Source: Bog-159 sp963738345 (lineage in GTDB: Bacteria; Acidobacteriota; Terriglobia; Bryobacterales; Bryobacteraceae). Taken from it: a stretch of DNA of 64,000 bases. Positions 8,613 to 20,951 of this stretch are shown one piece after another. The DNA lies in NCBI GenBank assembly GCA_963738345.1, contig CAVTWI010000002.1, forward strand, positions 6,758,001 to 6,822,000. The letters run 5' to 3'. The translations under genes were made by a program, and so were the position numbers. The notes beneath the pieces are model-generated. The model was not told the origin of the DNA. It saw only the letters and a list, made by a program, of their open reading frames with translations, and did no database searches. How positions within the stretch are numbered: position 1 is the first letter of the stretch; the number at the start of each line of letters is the position of its first letter.

Positions 8613-10553
8613 ATGTCAAAGCCGCACCCAGACGTGCATCAGTTCTTCTCGCGGCACGGCGCGCTGTCGAAATGGCATCCTAATTACGAATACCGGCCCG
8701 GCCAATTGGCCATGGCGGAAGCCGTGGAATCGGCCCTGGCGGACCGCAAACACCTGATCGTGGAAGCCGGCACCGGTACCGGCAAGACCCTGGCCTACCT
8801 GGTTCCCGCCATCCTTTCCGGCAAAGCGCATCGTAATCTCCACTGGAACGAAGAACCTGCAGGAGCAGCTCTTTTTCAAGGACATCCCATTCCTGCAGCA
8901 GCATTTTCCGCAGCCGCTGCGCGTCTGCTACATGAAAGGGCCGCAATAACTACGCCTGCCGGCAGAAAATCTACGATGCCGACCGCGAAGCGGTGCTCAC
9001 CGGCCTTGAAGAAGTCGCCGATTTCCAGATCATCCAGGACTGGGAAAAGACTACCGAATTCGGCGACCGCGCGGAAATCAAGAAGCTGCCGGAATCCAGT
9101 CCACGCGTGGGCCAAGGTCGACGCCCGCAGCGACCTCTGCACCGGCCAGAAGTGCAAGCAGTTCGAGCGCTGCTTCCTCACCCTGATGCACCAGCGCGCC
9201 CACTCCAGCGACATCATCATCGTCAACCATCACCTCTTCTTCGCCGACCTGGCCCTAAAACAAGTTCTCGAAGAGGGCGACGTCGAAGGCGGCATTCTGC
9301 CTGAATATCACGCCGTGGTCTTCGACGAAGCGCACGAAATCGAGGACGTGGCCGGTCAGTATTTCGGCGTTTCCGTGAGCAACTATCGTTTTCAGGAACT
9401 CCGCCGCGATATCTCCGCGGTAGCGCGCGCCAAGCAATTCGGCTCGCCAGAACTCGACCGTATCCTCGATCGTTTTGAGGAACTGGCGAACTATCTGTTC
9501 ACGCTAATTCCTGCGCCCGAAGGCCGCGCCGCCTTCACTGGGCGGGCAGAATTCCTGGAACGTCATGAGGAGGTATACCGCGATCTCCACTCTGCCCTCG
9601 AACTCATCGGCTCCCATCTGAAAGTCCTGAAAAATCCTCCGGTCGACGTGATTCCCTTGCAGCGGCGTGCCGTGGAACTGGGGATCGCCCTACGATTCGT
9701 ATTGGAGAGCGACGACCAGTCGTACGTGTACTGGGCAGAGCGCCGCGGCCGCGGCTTCTTCATGCAGGCTACTCCGATTGACGTGGCACCCCTACTGGCC
9801 AACCGCCTCTTCGATTCCATCGACACTGTGGTCCTCACTTCGGCCACCCTGGCTGTGGCGGGAGGCTTCGACTTCGTCAAGGGGCGTCTGGGAATCCAGC
9901 AGGCGCGCACTCTGGTAGTGCCGGGCCATTTCGACTATCAGAAACAGGCTCTACTTTACGTGCCCCAACATCTGCCGGATCCGCGGAGTGCCGCTTTTCC
10001 CAAGGAAGCGGCCATTGAGGTCACCCGCCTGTTAAGAGCCAGCCAAGGCCGCGCATTCGTGCTGTTCACTAGCTATCAGCAGATGCGGCTGATGTACGAC
10101 CGCGTTTCCCTCGACGTCGATTTCCCCACTCTCATGCAGGGTACCGGCCCGCGTAGTGCGCTGCTCGAAGAATTCCGCGCGACGCCGAATTGCGTCTTAT
10201 TCGCAACTTCGTCTTTCTGGCAGGGTGTCGACGTACCGGGCGATCAACTGAGTTGTGTGATTATCGATCGCCTTCCATTTGCGGTGCCCAGCGATCCCAT
10301 CGTGGAAGCTCGCGTTCGCAAACTGCGCGAACAGGGCGGCAATCCGTTCTACGATTACCAGGTGCCGCAAGCTGCCATCGCGCTGAAGCAAGGATTCGGC
10401 AGGCTGATCCGCAGCCGGTCCGACCGCGGTGTACTGGTGCTGCTCGATAACCGGGTTACTAAACAAAGGTACGGCCAGGTGTTCTTCGATAGCCTGCCGG
10501 ATTACGGCTTTACGACCAAAATTACAGACGTGGAGAATTTTTTCAATGTTTGA
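8613..10553 (+). CDS. dinG: ATP-dependent helicase, DinG/XPD-like, with three frameshifts
   Basis: This superfamily 2 helicase unwinds DNA 5'-3' in repair. Walker A is EAGTGTGKT (about residue 52); the DEAH-type box is VVFDEAHEIEDV; motif VI is near the C-terminus at QGFGRLIRS. Between 8823 and about 9112 the frame slips three times. One base too many in AAA 8823-8825, one in GGG 8938-8940 and one near 9101-9107 restore the expected family sequence. That sequence includes a strand with ISTGTKNLQEQLF and the four Cys of the 4Fe-4S cluster (YACRQ, DLCTGQKC, FERC). The raw open frame survives only because three insertions cancel out. The 3' end overlaps queD by 8 bases. Confidence 0.85.
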   Translation: MSKPHPDVHQFFSRHGALSKWHPNYEYRPGQLAMAEAVESALADRKHLIVEAGTGTGKTLAYLVPAILSGKAHRNLHWNEEPAGAALFQGHPIPAAAFSAAAARLLHERAAITTPAGRKSTMPTAKRCSPALKKSPISRSSRTGKRLPNSATARKSRSCRNPVHAWAKVDARSDLCTGQKCKQFERCFLTLMHQRAHSSDIIIVNHHLFFADLALKQVLEEGDVEGGILPEYHAVVFDEAHEIEDVAGQYFGVSVSNYRFQELRRDISAVARAKQFGSPELDRILDRFEELANYLFTLIPAPEGRAAFTGRAEFLERHEEVYRDLHSALELIGSHLKVLKNPPVDVIPLQRRAVELGIALRFVLESDDQSYVYWAERRGRGFFMQATPIDVAPLLANRLFDSIDTVVLTSATLAVAGGFDFVKGRLGIQQARTLVVPGHFDYQKQALLYVPQHLPDPRSAAFPKEAAIEVTRLLRASQGRAFVLFTSYQQMRLMYDRVSLDVDFPTLMQGTGPRSALLEEFRATPNCVLFATSSFWQGVDVPGDQLSCVIIDRLPFAVPSDPIVEARVRKLREQGGNPFYDYQVPQAAIALKQGFGRLIRSRSDRGVLVLLDNRVTKQRYGQVFFDSLPDYGFTTKITDVENFFNV

Positions 10554-10917
10554 AGTATCCGTGGAAGAAACGTTCGCCGCCGGACATGCCCTCCGGAATT
10601 ATCGTGGCAAGTGCGAAAATCAGCACGGCCACAATTATAGAGTTCAAGTGACTTTCAGCGGCCCCGAACTGGACGACACCGGCTTGCTGGTGGATTTCGT
10701 GGCGATAAAAAAACTCATGCAGACCGTCGTCGATAAGCTCGATCACCAGTATCTAAACGACGTGGCGCCCTTCGACGTGCTGAATCCCTCAGCCGAAAAT
10801 ATGGCGAAGTATTTCTACGACGAAATCAGCGGAGGCCTAGAACATAGTACTCCCGCGAAATTGGGCCAAGTGAAGATCTGGGAGACCGACACCAGCAGCG
10901 CGACCTACCGGCCGTAG
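10546..10917 (+). CDS. queD: 6-carboxytetrahydropterin synthase (queuosine/7-deazapurine pathway)
   Basis: The protein has 123 residues. QueD converts 7,8-dihydroneopterin triphosphate to 6-carboxytetrahydropterin, the second step towards the queuosine precursor preQ0. Zinc ligands His14, His27 and His29 and catalytic Cys23 are visible in GHALRNYRGKCENQHGHNY. The C-terminal WETDTSSATY matches the substrate-binding Glu region. The ATG at 10546 lies inside the last codons of dinG, an 8-base overlap that suggests coupled translation; upstream in-frame codons belong to dinG. It converges on the ferredoxin gene with a 13-base overlap of coding ends. A queuosine-precursor transporter gene is also in the window at 33.0 kb, but other que genes are not. 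Confidence 0.93.
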   Translation: MFEVSVEETFAAGHALRNYRGKCENQHGHNYRVQVTFSGPELDDTGLLVDFVAIKKLMQTVVDKLDHQYLNDVAPFDVLNPSAENMAKYFYDEISGGLEHSTPAKLGQVKIWETDTSSATYRP

Positions 10918-11165
10918 TAGGCGGCGTTCTTCGCCGTGAAGTCGGACCATTTCTCCGGCAGATCGTCAAGCGCGAAAATCGCCGAGACGGGGCAAACCGG
11001 CACGCACGCGCCGCAATCGATGCATTCGACCGGGTCGATATACAACAATTCGGCATCCGCGTGACCCGCTTCGTCCTTCTTGGGATGAATGCAGTCGACC
11101 GGACAGGCGTCCACACACGCGGTGTCTTTCGTTCCGATGCAAGGTTCTGCGATTACATATGCCAT
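10905..11165 (-). CDS. fdxA: 7Fe ferredoxin ([3Fe-4S][4Fe-4S], FdxA type)
   Basis: This 86-residue cytoplasmic electron carrier begins MAYVIAEPC. The first cluster motif uses Cys9, Cys17 and Cys21 followed by Pro, with Cys25, in the spacing C-x7-C-x3-CP typical of the 3Fe site. The second motif is CIDCGACVPVCP for the 4Fe cluster. The C-terminal tail (KWSDFTAKNAAYYGR) is also family-typical. A longer frame reaches back to 11201, but the Met at 11165 matches the family start and has GGGAA upstream. The gene has no obvious redox partner next to it and overlaps queD tail to tail. Confidence 0.92.
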   Translation of the reverse strand: MAYVIAEPCIGTKDTACVDACPVDCIHPKKDEAGHADAELLYIDPVECIDCGACVPVCPVSAIFALDDLPEKWSDFTAKNAAYYGR

Positions 11166-11241
11166 TGATTTAGTTTCCCAGTTAGAGATCGACAATAGCA
11201 TAGGGCCAGTGCGAAAAACAAGGGCACTTGTTTACAATGCT

Positions 11242-11265
11242 CTTGCCGGGCCTCGGCGAGGCAAG
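11242..11265 (+). promoter_or_regulatory. Two alternative hairpins in the glyA leader
   Basis: Upstream of glyA, GCCTC(GGC)GAGGC at 11250-11262 can form a perfect small hairpin. CTTGCC (11242-11247) can instead pair with GGCAAG (11260-11265). The two structures share bases and exclude each other. They may be a leader element or chance in GC-rich sequence. It does not match a riboswitch class I recognise. Confidence 0.25.
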
Positions 11266-11305
11266 CAGCTTTCCGCCCGCATGTTAAAATCGGCTTACCC
11301 ACCTT

Positions 11306-12601
11306 ATGAAAAGCACCGCCGAATCGGAACGAATGTCGCGTCCCCTCGCCGAGGTGGACCCGGACGTCTATCAGGCCATTCTGCACGAGGCTGAACGCCA
11401 GCATTCCCAGTTGGAACTCATCGCCAGCGAGAACTTTGTCTCCGAAGCCTTGCTGGAGGCCGCCGGCAGCGTCTTCACTAATAAGTACGCCGAGGGTTAT
11501 CCGGGCAAGCGCTATTACGGCGGCTGTGAATTCGCCGACGTGGTGGAGAACCTGGCCCGCGACCGCGCCAAGAAATTGTTCGGCGCCGAGTACGCCAACG
11601 TGCAGCCGCATTCCGGATCGCAGGCAAATCAGGCCGCCTACGCCGCCGTTCTGCAGCCCGGCGACACCATTCTGGGCATGAACCTGGCGCATGGCGGCCA
11701 CCTCACCCACGGCCACCAGCTGAATTTTTCCGGCAAGACCTATAACATCGTGCCTTACGGCGTGCGCAAGGAAGACGAGCGGATCGACTACGACGAACTC
11801 GCCCGCCTGGCCGAAGAACATAAGCCGAAAATGGTTTTGGCAGGCGCCAGCGCTTATCCGCGTACCCTCGATTTCGCCCGCTTCCGCCAGATCGCCGATT
11901 CCGTAGGCGCTCTGTTTGTGGTCGACATGGCGCACATCTCGGGCCTGGTGGCCGCCGGGCTGCATCCCAACCCCTGCCAGTACGCCGACATCGTTACCAC
12001 GACCACCCACAAGACCCTGCGCGGTCCGCGTGCCGGATTGATCCTGGCCAAAGAAAAGTATGGCGCGGCCATTGACAAGACCGTATTCCCTGGCCTACAG
12101 GGCGGCCCGCTGGTGCACATCATAGCCGCCAAGGCCGTAGCATTCAAGGAATCCATGGAGCCCGGCTACGTGGAATATCAGAAACAAGTGATCGCCAATG
12201 CCCAGGCTTTGGCCACAGCCCTGATGGAAGCGGGCTTTCACATCGTTTCGAACGGCACCGACACGCATCTGATGCTGGTGGACGTCTTCTCCAAAGGTAT
12301 CCGCGGCAAAGAAGCGGAAGCTGCCCTCGACCGCGCACGCATCACGGTCAACAAAAATGCCATTCCCTTTGACGTTAATCCGCCACTCAACCCCAGCGGG
12401 ATTCGTCTAGGCAGCCCCGCCGTCACCACCCGCGGTTTCCGCGAACCCGAGATGCGCGAAGTCGCCGCCCTCATTGCCGAGGTACTCGGGAATATCAACT
12501 CCGAGGCCGAAATCGCCGCCGTGCGACGTAAGATTGAAGGGCTCACCGAGCGCTTCCCCCTTTACGCCTGGAGGCGCCAGGGCGCCTTGGCGCAAGCTTG
12601 A
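11306..12601 (+). CDS. glyA: Serine hydroxymethyltransferase
   Basis: The 431-residue enzyme is PLP-dependent and interconverts serine and glycine while charging tetrahydrofolate with a one-carbon unit. The PLP-lysine motif is VTTTTHKTLRGPRAG (Lys near residue 235). The N-terminal ELIASENFVS and the GSQAN segment are diagnostic. Length is normal. The ATG at 11306 gives a nine-residue extension over a second Met at 11333 (MSRPLAEVDP), and either could be used. It is the first gene of a pair with the glycosyltransferase 10 bases downstream. The upstream leader contains possible alternative hairpins. Confidence 0.96.
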   Translation: MKSTAESERMSRPLAEVDPDVYQAILHEAERQHSQLELIASENFVSEALLEAAGSVFTNKYAEGYPGKRYYGGCEFADVVENLARDRAKKLFGAEYANVQPHSGSQANQAAYAAVLQPGDTILGMNLAHGGHLTHGHQLNFSGKTYNIVPYGVRKEDERIDYDELARLAEEHKPKMVLAGASAYPRTLDFARFRQIADSVGALFVVDMAHISGLVAAGLHPNPCQYADIVTTTTHKTLRGPRAGLILAKEKYGAAIDKTVFPGLQGGPLVHIIAAKAVAFKESMEPGYVEYQKQVIANAQALATALMEAGFHIVSNGTDTHLMLVDVFSKGIRGKEAEAALDRARITVNKNAIPFDVNPPLNPSGIRLGSPAVTTRGFREPEMREVAALIAEVLGNINSEAEIAAVRRKIEGLTERFPLYAWRRQGALAQA

Positions 12602-12611
12602 TCGCGGGCCC

Positions 12612-13743
12612 ATGGGCTTGCGCATCGCGATCGACGCCCGCCGCGTGCGGGATTTCGGAATTGGCACGTATATCCATGGCTTGCTGCATGCCCTCGGCGC
12701 CATCGATCAGGCCAACGAATACACGCTCGTAGCGCTGCCGGACGATGAGCGCACCTTTGCCGGCCTGCCGCCTAACTTTACCACTGCCATTTATCGTAAG
12801 GCCGATTCCGACTTCCTGAATCATCTGGCCTTCCCCTTGTTTTTGCATCGCCTGAAACCCAGCGTGGTCCACCTTCCTTTGAACCGCGTTCCCCTCTTCA
12901 TCCGCGACCCTTACGTAGTCACCATCCACGACATGTCCCGCCTGCTCTTTGAAACCGGGTCCGGTGCGCGTATCGAAGCGCGCCGTTTCCTGTTGCGCCG
13001 CGGATTGCTGGGCGCCAAACGCATCATGGCCGTTTCCGAGGCTACCCGGCGGGACGTGCATGCCACGCTCGGTATTCCCGCCGATCGCGTACGCCTGGTC
13101 TACAACGCGCCAAATCCCGATTTCTTCGTTCCTTCGCCGGCCCCTCGCGCGCGCGCACATCCTGGAGCGCTACCAGATCGATTATCCGTTCCTGCTCTAT
13201 GCCGGGAACATTCGCCCGCAAAAGAATATCCCCCGCTTGGTGGAGGCTTTCGCAGTCGCCCGCGAACATCTCTCAAGGCATCCCGTCTATCGCGATCTGC
13301 GCCTCATTATCATTGGCGACGAAATCTCCCGCTACCCTTCCGTACGCCGGGCCGTCATTCAGACGCGCGTGGAAAAAGCGGTACGCTTTCTCGGCTTTGT
13401 ACCTTTCGAGGCCCTCCGCATCTTCTTCGAAAGCGCGGCCCTTTTTGTTTTCCCGTCTCTCTACGAGGGTTTTGGATTGCCCCCTCTGGAAGCTATGGCC
13501 AGCGGCACGCCCGTGGTCGCATCCAACATCAACTCGCTGCAAGAGGTGCTGGGCGACGCGGCCATTTTGGTCAATCCGGAGAATGTGTTTGAAATAGCCC
13601 GTGCCATCCAGGATGCCCTGCTCGACACGGATCTCCGCTCCGGACTGATCGCCAAAGGAAAGGTACAGGCCGCCCGCTATAGCTGGGAACGTACCGCCCG
13701 CGAAGTTTTGGAAGTCTATTGCGAAGTCGGCGGCGCTTCCTAG
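12612..13743 (+). CDS. Glycosyltransferase family 4-like protein, one frameshift
   Basis: The GT-B fold protein transfers a sugar from a nucleotide donor to a glycan or lipid. The N-terminal acceptor domain (IAIDARRVRDFGIGTYIHGL, then VVTIHDMS) is in one frame and the C-terminal donor domain in another (LLYAGNIRPQKNIPRLVEAF, then FPSLYEGFGLPPLEAMASGTPVV). Both frames contain the motif RARAH around 13146-13158, so a one-base slip in the CG-rich run there joins them into about 377 residues. The slip is probably a sequence error. Its stop codon TAG is shared within CTAG with the convergent lactonase gene. The acceptor is unknown. Confidence 0.8.
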
Positions 13744-14924
13744 GACAGGGTTCGAAACACGATGATCGATGGCGTGCCCACCGCCGTATATTGACCGGTG
13801 AAGGTCAGCGCGCCCGTCTTCCGATTCACCCGGAAGCAGGCTACCGCGTCGCCACGCTGATTGCAGGTATATAAGAAGCCGCCGCTAGGGTCAATGGTGA
13901 AACTGCGCGGATAGTCGCCGCGCGTCCATTCTTCGCCGGCGAAAGCGAGGCTACCGTTGGCCGCAATCGAAAACCACGCGATGGTGTCATGCAGGCGATT
14001 GGCGGCATACACGAATCGCGCGTCCGCCGAAATACGCAATTCAGACGTGAAGTTGGTGCCGGCAAACCCCTTCGGCAGCGTCGAGATGGTTTGTCTTGCC
14101 GCCAGCCTGCCGCGCGCCGCGTCATAGTCGAAAGTCACAAGCGTGGACGCTTCTTCCTGCAGCGAGTAGAACCAGCGGCCATTGGGATGGAACAGAAAAT
14201 GGCGGGGACCATCGCCTGGCGGAAGCGCCACCCAGGGCGGATCGTTGGGCGTTAGCGTGCCGCGGACCGCATCGAAAGTCCAAATCAGGATGCGGTCGAG
14301 GGCGAGATCGGCGGCCAGGACGAAGCGGCCCGACGGATCGGCCTCGATCATGTGGGCATGCACGCGGTCGTGCCCGCTGATGGCGAAGCTTCCGGGGGGC
14401 GCGCTAGCCGCATGCACCGGACCGACGGGGCCTTCGTGATGCTTCACGTCGGTAGCCTTACCCAGTTCGCCGCGCGACAGAATAGGGAGCACGGCTACGG
14501 TCCCACCCGCATAGTTGGCGACCAGCACGAATTTGCCCGACGGATGAACACTCAGATGCGCCGGACCCGCACCCTCGGAACTAACGGTATTGAGCAGCGT
14601 CAGACGGCCGTTCGCGGAGTCCACTGAATAAGCACTCACCGATCCGTCGGCGGTCTCATTCGAGGAATAGAGATGGGTCGCTTTGGCATCGAATGCGAGC
14701 CAGGAAGGATTGCCCGGATTCACAACTGTCTCGCGCGGAGTCAGGGCGCCGGTTGCCGGGTCCATCTGGAAAAGATAGATGCCCTGTCCATTTCCGTGGC
14801 TGCCTTCCGGACCTTGTGGCGAACTGTAGCTGCCGACATATGCAAGCACCTTGCTTCGCGGCGGGAGCGCCAACGCTGCGGCGCCGGAAAGTGTGGTGGC
14901 AATCAAATCTCGACGTGAAATCAT
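13740..14924 (-). CDS. Lactonase family seven-bladed beta-propeller protein (Tat-exported)
   Basis: The 394-residue protein resembles the 6-phosphogluconolactonase (YbhE/Pgl) propeller family (PF10282), which includes lactone hydrolases and many exported members of unknown substrate. The N-terminus MISRRDLIATTLSGAAALAL is a twin-arginine-type signal, so export is likely and a cytosolic pentose-phosphate role unlikely. Blade motifs such as GPAHLSVHPSGKFVLVANY and GDGPRHFLFHPNGRW are clear. Its ATG overlaps the TGA of the upstream membrane-fusion gene (ATGA at 14921-14924), making it the last gene of the efflux unit. The substrate is not known. Confidence 0.85.
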   Translation of the reverse strand: MISRRDLIATTLSGAAALALPPRSKVLAYVGSYSSPQGPEGSHGNGQGIYLFQMDPATGALTPRETVVNPGNPSWLAFDAKATHLYSSNETADGSVSAYSVDSANGRLTLLNTVSSEGAGPAHLSVHPSGKFVLVANYAGGTVAVLPILSRGELGKATDVKHHEGPVGPVHAASAPPGSFAISGHDRVHAHMIEADPSGRFVLAADLALDRILIWTFDAVRGTLTPNDPPWVALPPGDGPRHFLFHPNGRWFYSLQEEASTLVTFDYDAARGRLAARQTISTLPKGFAGTNFTSELRISADARFVYAANRLHDTIAWFSIAANGSLAFAGEEWTRGDYPRSFTIDPSGGFLYTCNQRGDAVACFRVNRKTGALTFTGQYTAVGTPSIIVFRTLS

Positions 14925-16016
14925 TTAGAGCCTAGCGGCGCGCCGTCGCGTAGTTCATCGGTACCGCGCCGGACCACTTTGTCGCCTGCGGACAAGCGCG
15001 CCGCTCACTTCGACCAGATCGCCGTCGGCGGCGCCCTTCTTCACGTCCACCCACTCGGCATGGCCGTTGCGTGCGCGGATCACGAAGGTGCGCTCGCTGG
15101 TAGTGACCACGCTGGTCTTGGGCACGAACAGCGCCGGGATGGTCGCGGCGGACGGGCCATTTCACGGTGGGATACATGCCCGGCGCGAGGCTGCCGTCGC
15201 GGTTCGTGACGTCTAGTTCAACCGGCATGGTGCGGGTCTTCGGATCGAGCGCGTGGGCGATGCGGGCCACCGTTCCAGTGTAGGCGCGATCGGGGTAAGC
15301 CGGCACGCGGAACGGAAATGGCCGCGCCGCGCGCCAGTCCCGCCGACGTCTTCTTCGGGCACCGGCACCACCAGCCGCAGCCGTGAGATCTGCTGAATCA
15401 CCAGCAGCACGGGATCGGCGCCCGGGCCGACCAGCGCGCCCGGATGGACGAGGCGGTCGGTCACGACGCCATCGAAGGGCGCGGTGATCTTCAGATAGGC
15501 TTCCATGTCCTTCTGCGAGCGTAAGCGCGGCCGATGCGGCACTGGCGCGGCCTGTTCGCGCGCGCGCACCAGGGCCTGCGCGGCTTCCACCTGTTTCTGT
15601 GCCTGGATCAATTCGTTGCCGGCGACCGCGCCCGGCGTTTCGGCGGCCTTGCGCAGAGCGATCGTAGGTGCTTTGCGCGCCGCGGCCAGTTGCGCTTCGG
15701 CCTGCAGCTTTTCGGATTCGGCCGACTTGTACTTTGGACTCGGCTTCCGCGATCTGCGCCTTCAGTTCCGGTGCGCTGAGTTCGGCCAGCAGTTCGCCTT
15801 GCTTGACCACGCTGCCGCGATCCACCAAGACGCGCTCGACGTATCCGGCTACCTTGGCGTGCAGCGAGACGGTCAGATAGGGCAGGATTTCGGCGGGCAG
15901 GTCGATGTTGCGCGAGACTGGCTTCGAATACGCACCAGCGTACCAGATCGACGGTCTGCGACGGACAGGCGGCGCAGCAGCGCGCAACAGCCGGAGCAGG
16001 CGGATTTTAAGTCGCA

Positions 16017-16020
<4 letters not shown>
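14921..16020 (-). CDS. RND efflux periplasmic adaptor (membrane fusion protein), multiple frameshifts
   Basis: The HlyD/AcrA-type adaptor links the inner-membrane RND pump to the TolC channel. The lipoyl half is readable (VSLHAKVAGYVERVLVDRG, then APELKAQIAEAES). The coiled-coil hairpin and beta-barrel (KDMEAYLKITAPFDGVVTDR, then PKTRTMPVELDVTNRDGSLAPGMYP) lie in two other frames. Restoring the frame at the end gives GDKVVRRGTDELRDG and a TGA that overlaps the lactonase ATG. The longest raw frame instead stops at 14932. The start ATGATG at 16015-16020 overlaps the pump stop. At least three one-base slips are needed; the 1,100-nt extent is not a multiple of three. A sequencing-error origin is likely. 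Confidence 0.75.
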
Positions 16021-19168
<3,148 letters not shown>

Positions 19169-19172
<4 letters not shown>

Positions 19173-20556
19173 TGCCCGACCTCCGCGACGAAGGGCCGGA
19201 TATCGCCGGCCGCCGTCGGCCACTGCCAGCAGCCCGCGCCAGACGCCCAGGCGCGCCAGGGCATCGTCGATTTCGGCTTGCGTGAGCAGGCGCTGCGCTT
19301 CCGCCACCTCATCGATATTGCCCAGGCCGGACTGGTAGCGGGCGGTGGCCTGCTCGGCGGCCGCGCGCGCCGCCGAGACCTGGACCGGCGTATTGGCGGC
19401 GATCCGGCGTGCGCCCTGAGCGGTGGCGACGGCGATATTCCACTGCGCGCGCAGATCGGTGGCGATCTGCTCGGCGATCGGGCGGTCTGGGCGCGGACGT
19501 TGGCGGATTGCGCGGCTTCGCGCGCTTGAATGGCGGGCAGGTCGATCACGGGAAAGCTCACCGTAAAGCCCAGGGCGTAATCCTGAACATTGGGCGCCAA
19601 GCCGTTCAGGCCGCCCAGCAACCGGCCGTCCGTTTCCGCGCCGGTGCCGCGCGCGTAGGCCGCGCCTTGCAGATAGAATCGCGGGAAGTAGGCTCGCTCC
19701 AAGCGCGCGAAGTTGGGCTTGGGCCTGTTCGACGACGGCGCTTTGCTCGCGCGCCAGGGGATGCGCCGACGGTATCCGGTGGCGGCGGTACTCCGCTCGG
19801 GCGGCAACTGCTGCAATCCTGGCGCGGCGATGGCGATATGCGCCGGGTCCGTCCCAACGAACTGCGCGACGGTCGCGCGCGCCACATCGGTGGCCTGCTC
19901 GGCTTGGATCCAGTTGCGTGCGCGCGGCCGCCAGTTCGGCTTCCGCCCGTCGATGCATCGGCGCCGGGACGCAGTTCGGCGTTCACCAGCGCCTGGATGG
20001 TCCGCAGATACGGTTTCGCCGCGATCGACGCCGGCCTGCGCGGCGCGCACCGTCTCCTGCGCGGCAGCCAGCGTGAGATAGGCGTCCGCGGTAGCAACGG
20101 CTACTTCGAATTCCGTGCGCTTCAGAGCCGCTTCGGTCTGCGCGCGGGCCGCCTGCGGCGGTCGCCACGTTGGCGCGGCGCAGGCCGAAATCGAAAGGCT
20201 CCCAAGTGACCAGGGCACCCACAGCGCTGCCCCAGGCGGTCCCGAAATTATTGGAGCCGATCACCGGGCCGGACATGGAGGGAATCACGCCCTGCGTCGG
20301 CAGCAGCAGCCCGAAGACATTGTTGCGGGTGGCGCGATTCACTTGCGCGACGGCATCGATCGCGCGGCAGGTAGGCGGTGCGCGCCAGACGGATGCCGGC
20401 GGCCGCCGCGTTGATCTGCTCCTGCGAGACGCGTACGGAAGGATAGTTGTGCAGTGCGCCTTCCACCGCCTGTGCCATCGTCAACTGCGCGAGCGACGGC
20501 GCACCACCGATCGAAAGGCAGACGAGCAGCCAGCAATGTGCCGCGAGGATCTTCAT
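19169..20556 (-). CDS. TolC-like outer membrane efflux channel, several frameshifts
   Basis: The N-terminus MKILAAHCWLLVCLSIGGAP with SLAQ is a signal peptide, followed by LTMAQAVEGALHNYPSVRVSQ, the usual first helix of outer membrane efflux proteins. Later frames give GLLLPTQGVIPSMSGPVIGSN, the LTWEPFDFGLR-type segment, a coiled stretch with TADAYLTLAAAQETVRAAQAG and the C-terminal TQAEIDDALARLGVWRGLL. The chain is split by at least four one-base slips. The extent (1,388 nt) fits about 460 residues, the family norm. The ATG overlaps the PadR stop and the TGA overlaps the RND ATG. It would form the outer-membrane duct of this pump. Confidence 0.75.
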
Positions 20557-20873
20557 TGGCCTTCGATCAACTCGCCAAATAGTTCACGCACCTTGCTCTT
20601 GGCCGCACGCAGAGCTTTTCGGCCTAGCGGCGTGGCGCGATAGACTTTGCGTAACGATTTGCCGTTGCGCGTTTCGGTGGAGCGCAGGTAGCCCTTCTTT
20701 TCCAGACCGTGCAGCAGGGGATACAGAGTTCCGGGACTAATCCGATAGCCATGGCGCGCCAGTTCCTCCGCCATGCCGAGTCCGAAGATCGGCTCGTCTG
20801 CCGCGTGGTGCAACACATGCAGACGGATCAGCCCTGAATAGAGGTCCCGATCCTGTAGATACTCGGGTTTCGT
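20553..20873 (-). CDS. PadR family transcriptional regulator, probably with a non-ATG start
   Basis: This small winged-helix repressor heads the efflux operon. The core is VLHHAADEPIFGLGMAEEL, then GYRISPGTLYPLLHGLEKKG and a C-terminal dimerisation helix. PadR proteins usually begin about 20 residues before the LHVLHH motif. Here in-frame codons upstream do encode the expected KTKPEYLQDRDLYSGLIRLH, but no ATG, GTG or TTG precedes them before the promoter. A GGAGGG ends five bases before ACG at 20873-20871, so ACG initiation is the best guess. GTG at 20819 is the conventional alternative but would drop helix 1. Its stop overlaps the tolC start (ATGA). It probably represses its own operon in response to a pump substrate. 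Confidence 0.75.
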   Translation of the reverse strand, partial: TKPEYLQDRDLYSGLIRLHVLHHAADEPIFGLGMAEELARHGYRISPGTLYPLLHGLEKKGYLRSTETRNGKSLRKVYRATPLGRKALRAAKSKVRELFGELIEGQ

Positions 20874-20898
20874 TTTCGCCCTCCGATTATGAACTGCC

Positions 20899-20928
20899 AG
20901 TATGCGGGAGGGGACACTCAGTTGTCAA
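20899..20928 (-). promoter_or_regulatory. Promoter of the PadR-efflux operon
   Basis: On the minus strand a perfect -35 TTGACA (20928-20923) is followed after 18 bases by CATACT (20904-20899), a plausible -10. Transcription would start about 20 bases before the GGAGGG of padR, leaving a very short leader. No operator dyad was identified with certainty. Confidence 0.6.
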
Positions 20929-20951
20929 CGGCAGAAGACACACCAGCCAAA

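Noticed and set aside
11166..11305. Possible glycine riboswitch in the glyA leader
   Set aside because: Only short alternative hairpins are visible; no tandem glycine-aptamer features were found.
12474..12611. Upstream extension of the glycosyltransferase frame into glyA
   Set aside because: The extension lies inside glyA coding sequence; ATG at 12612 gives the normal GT4 start.
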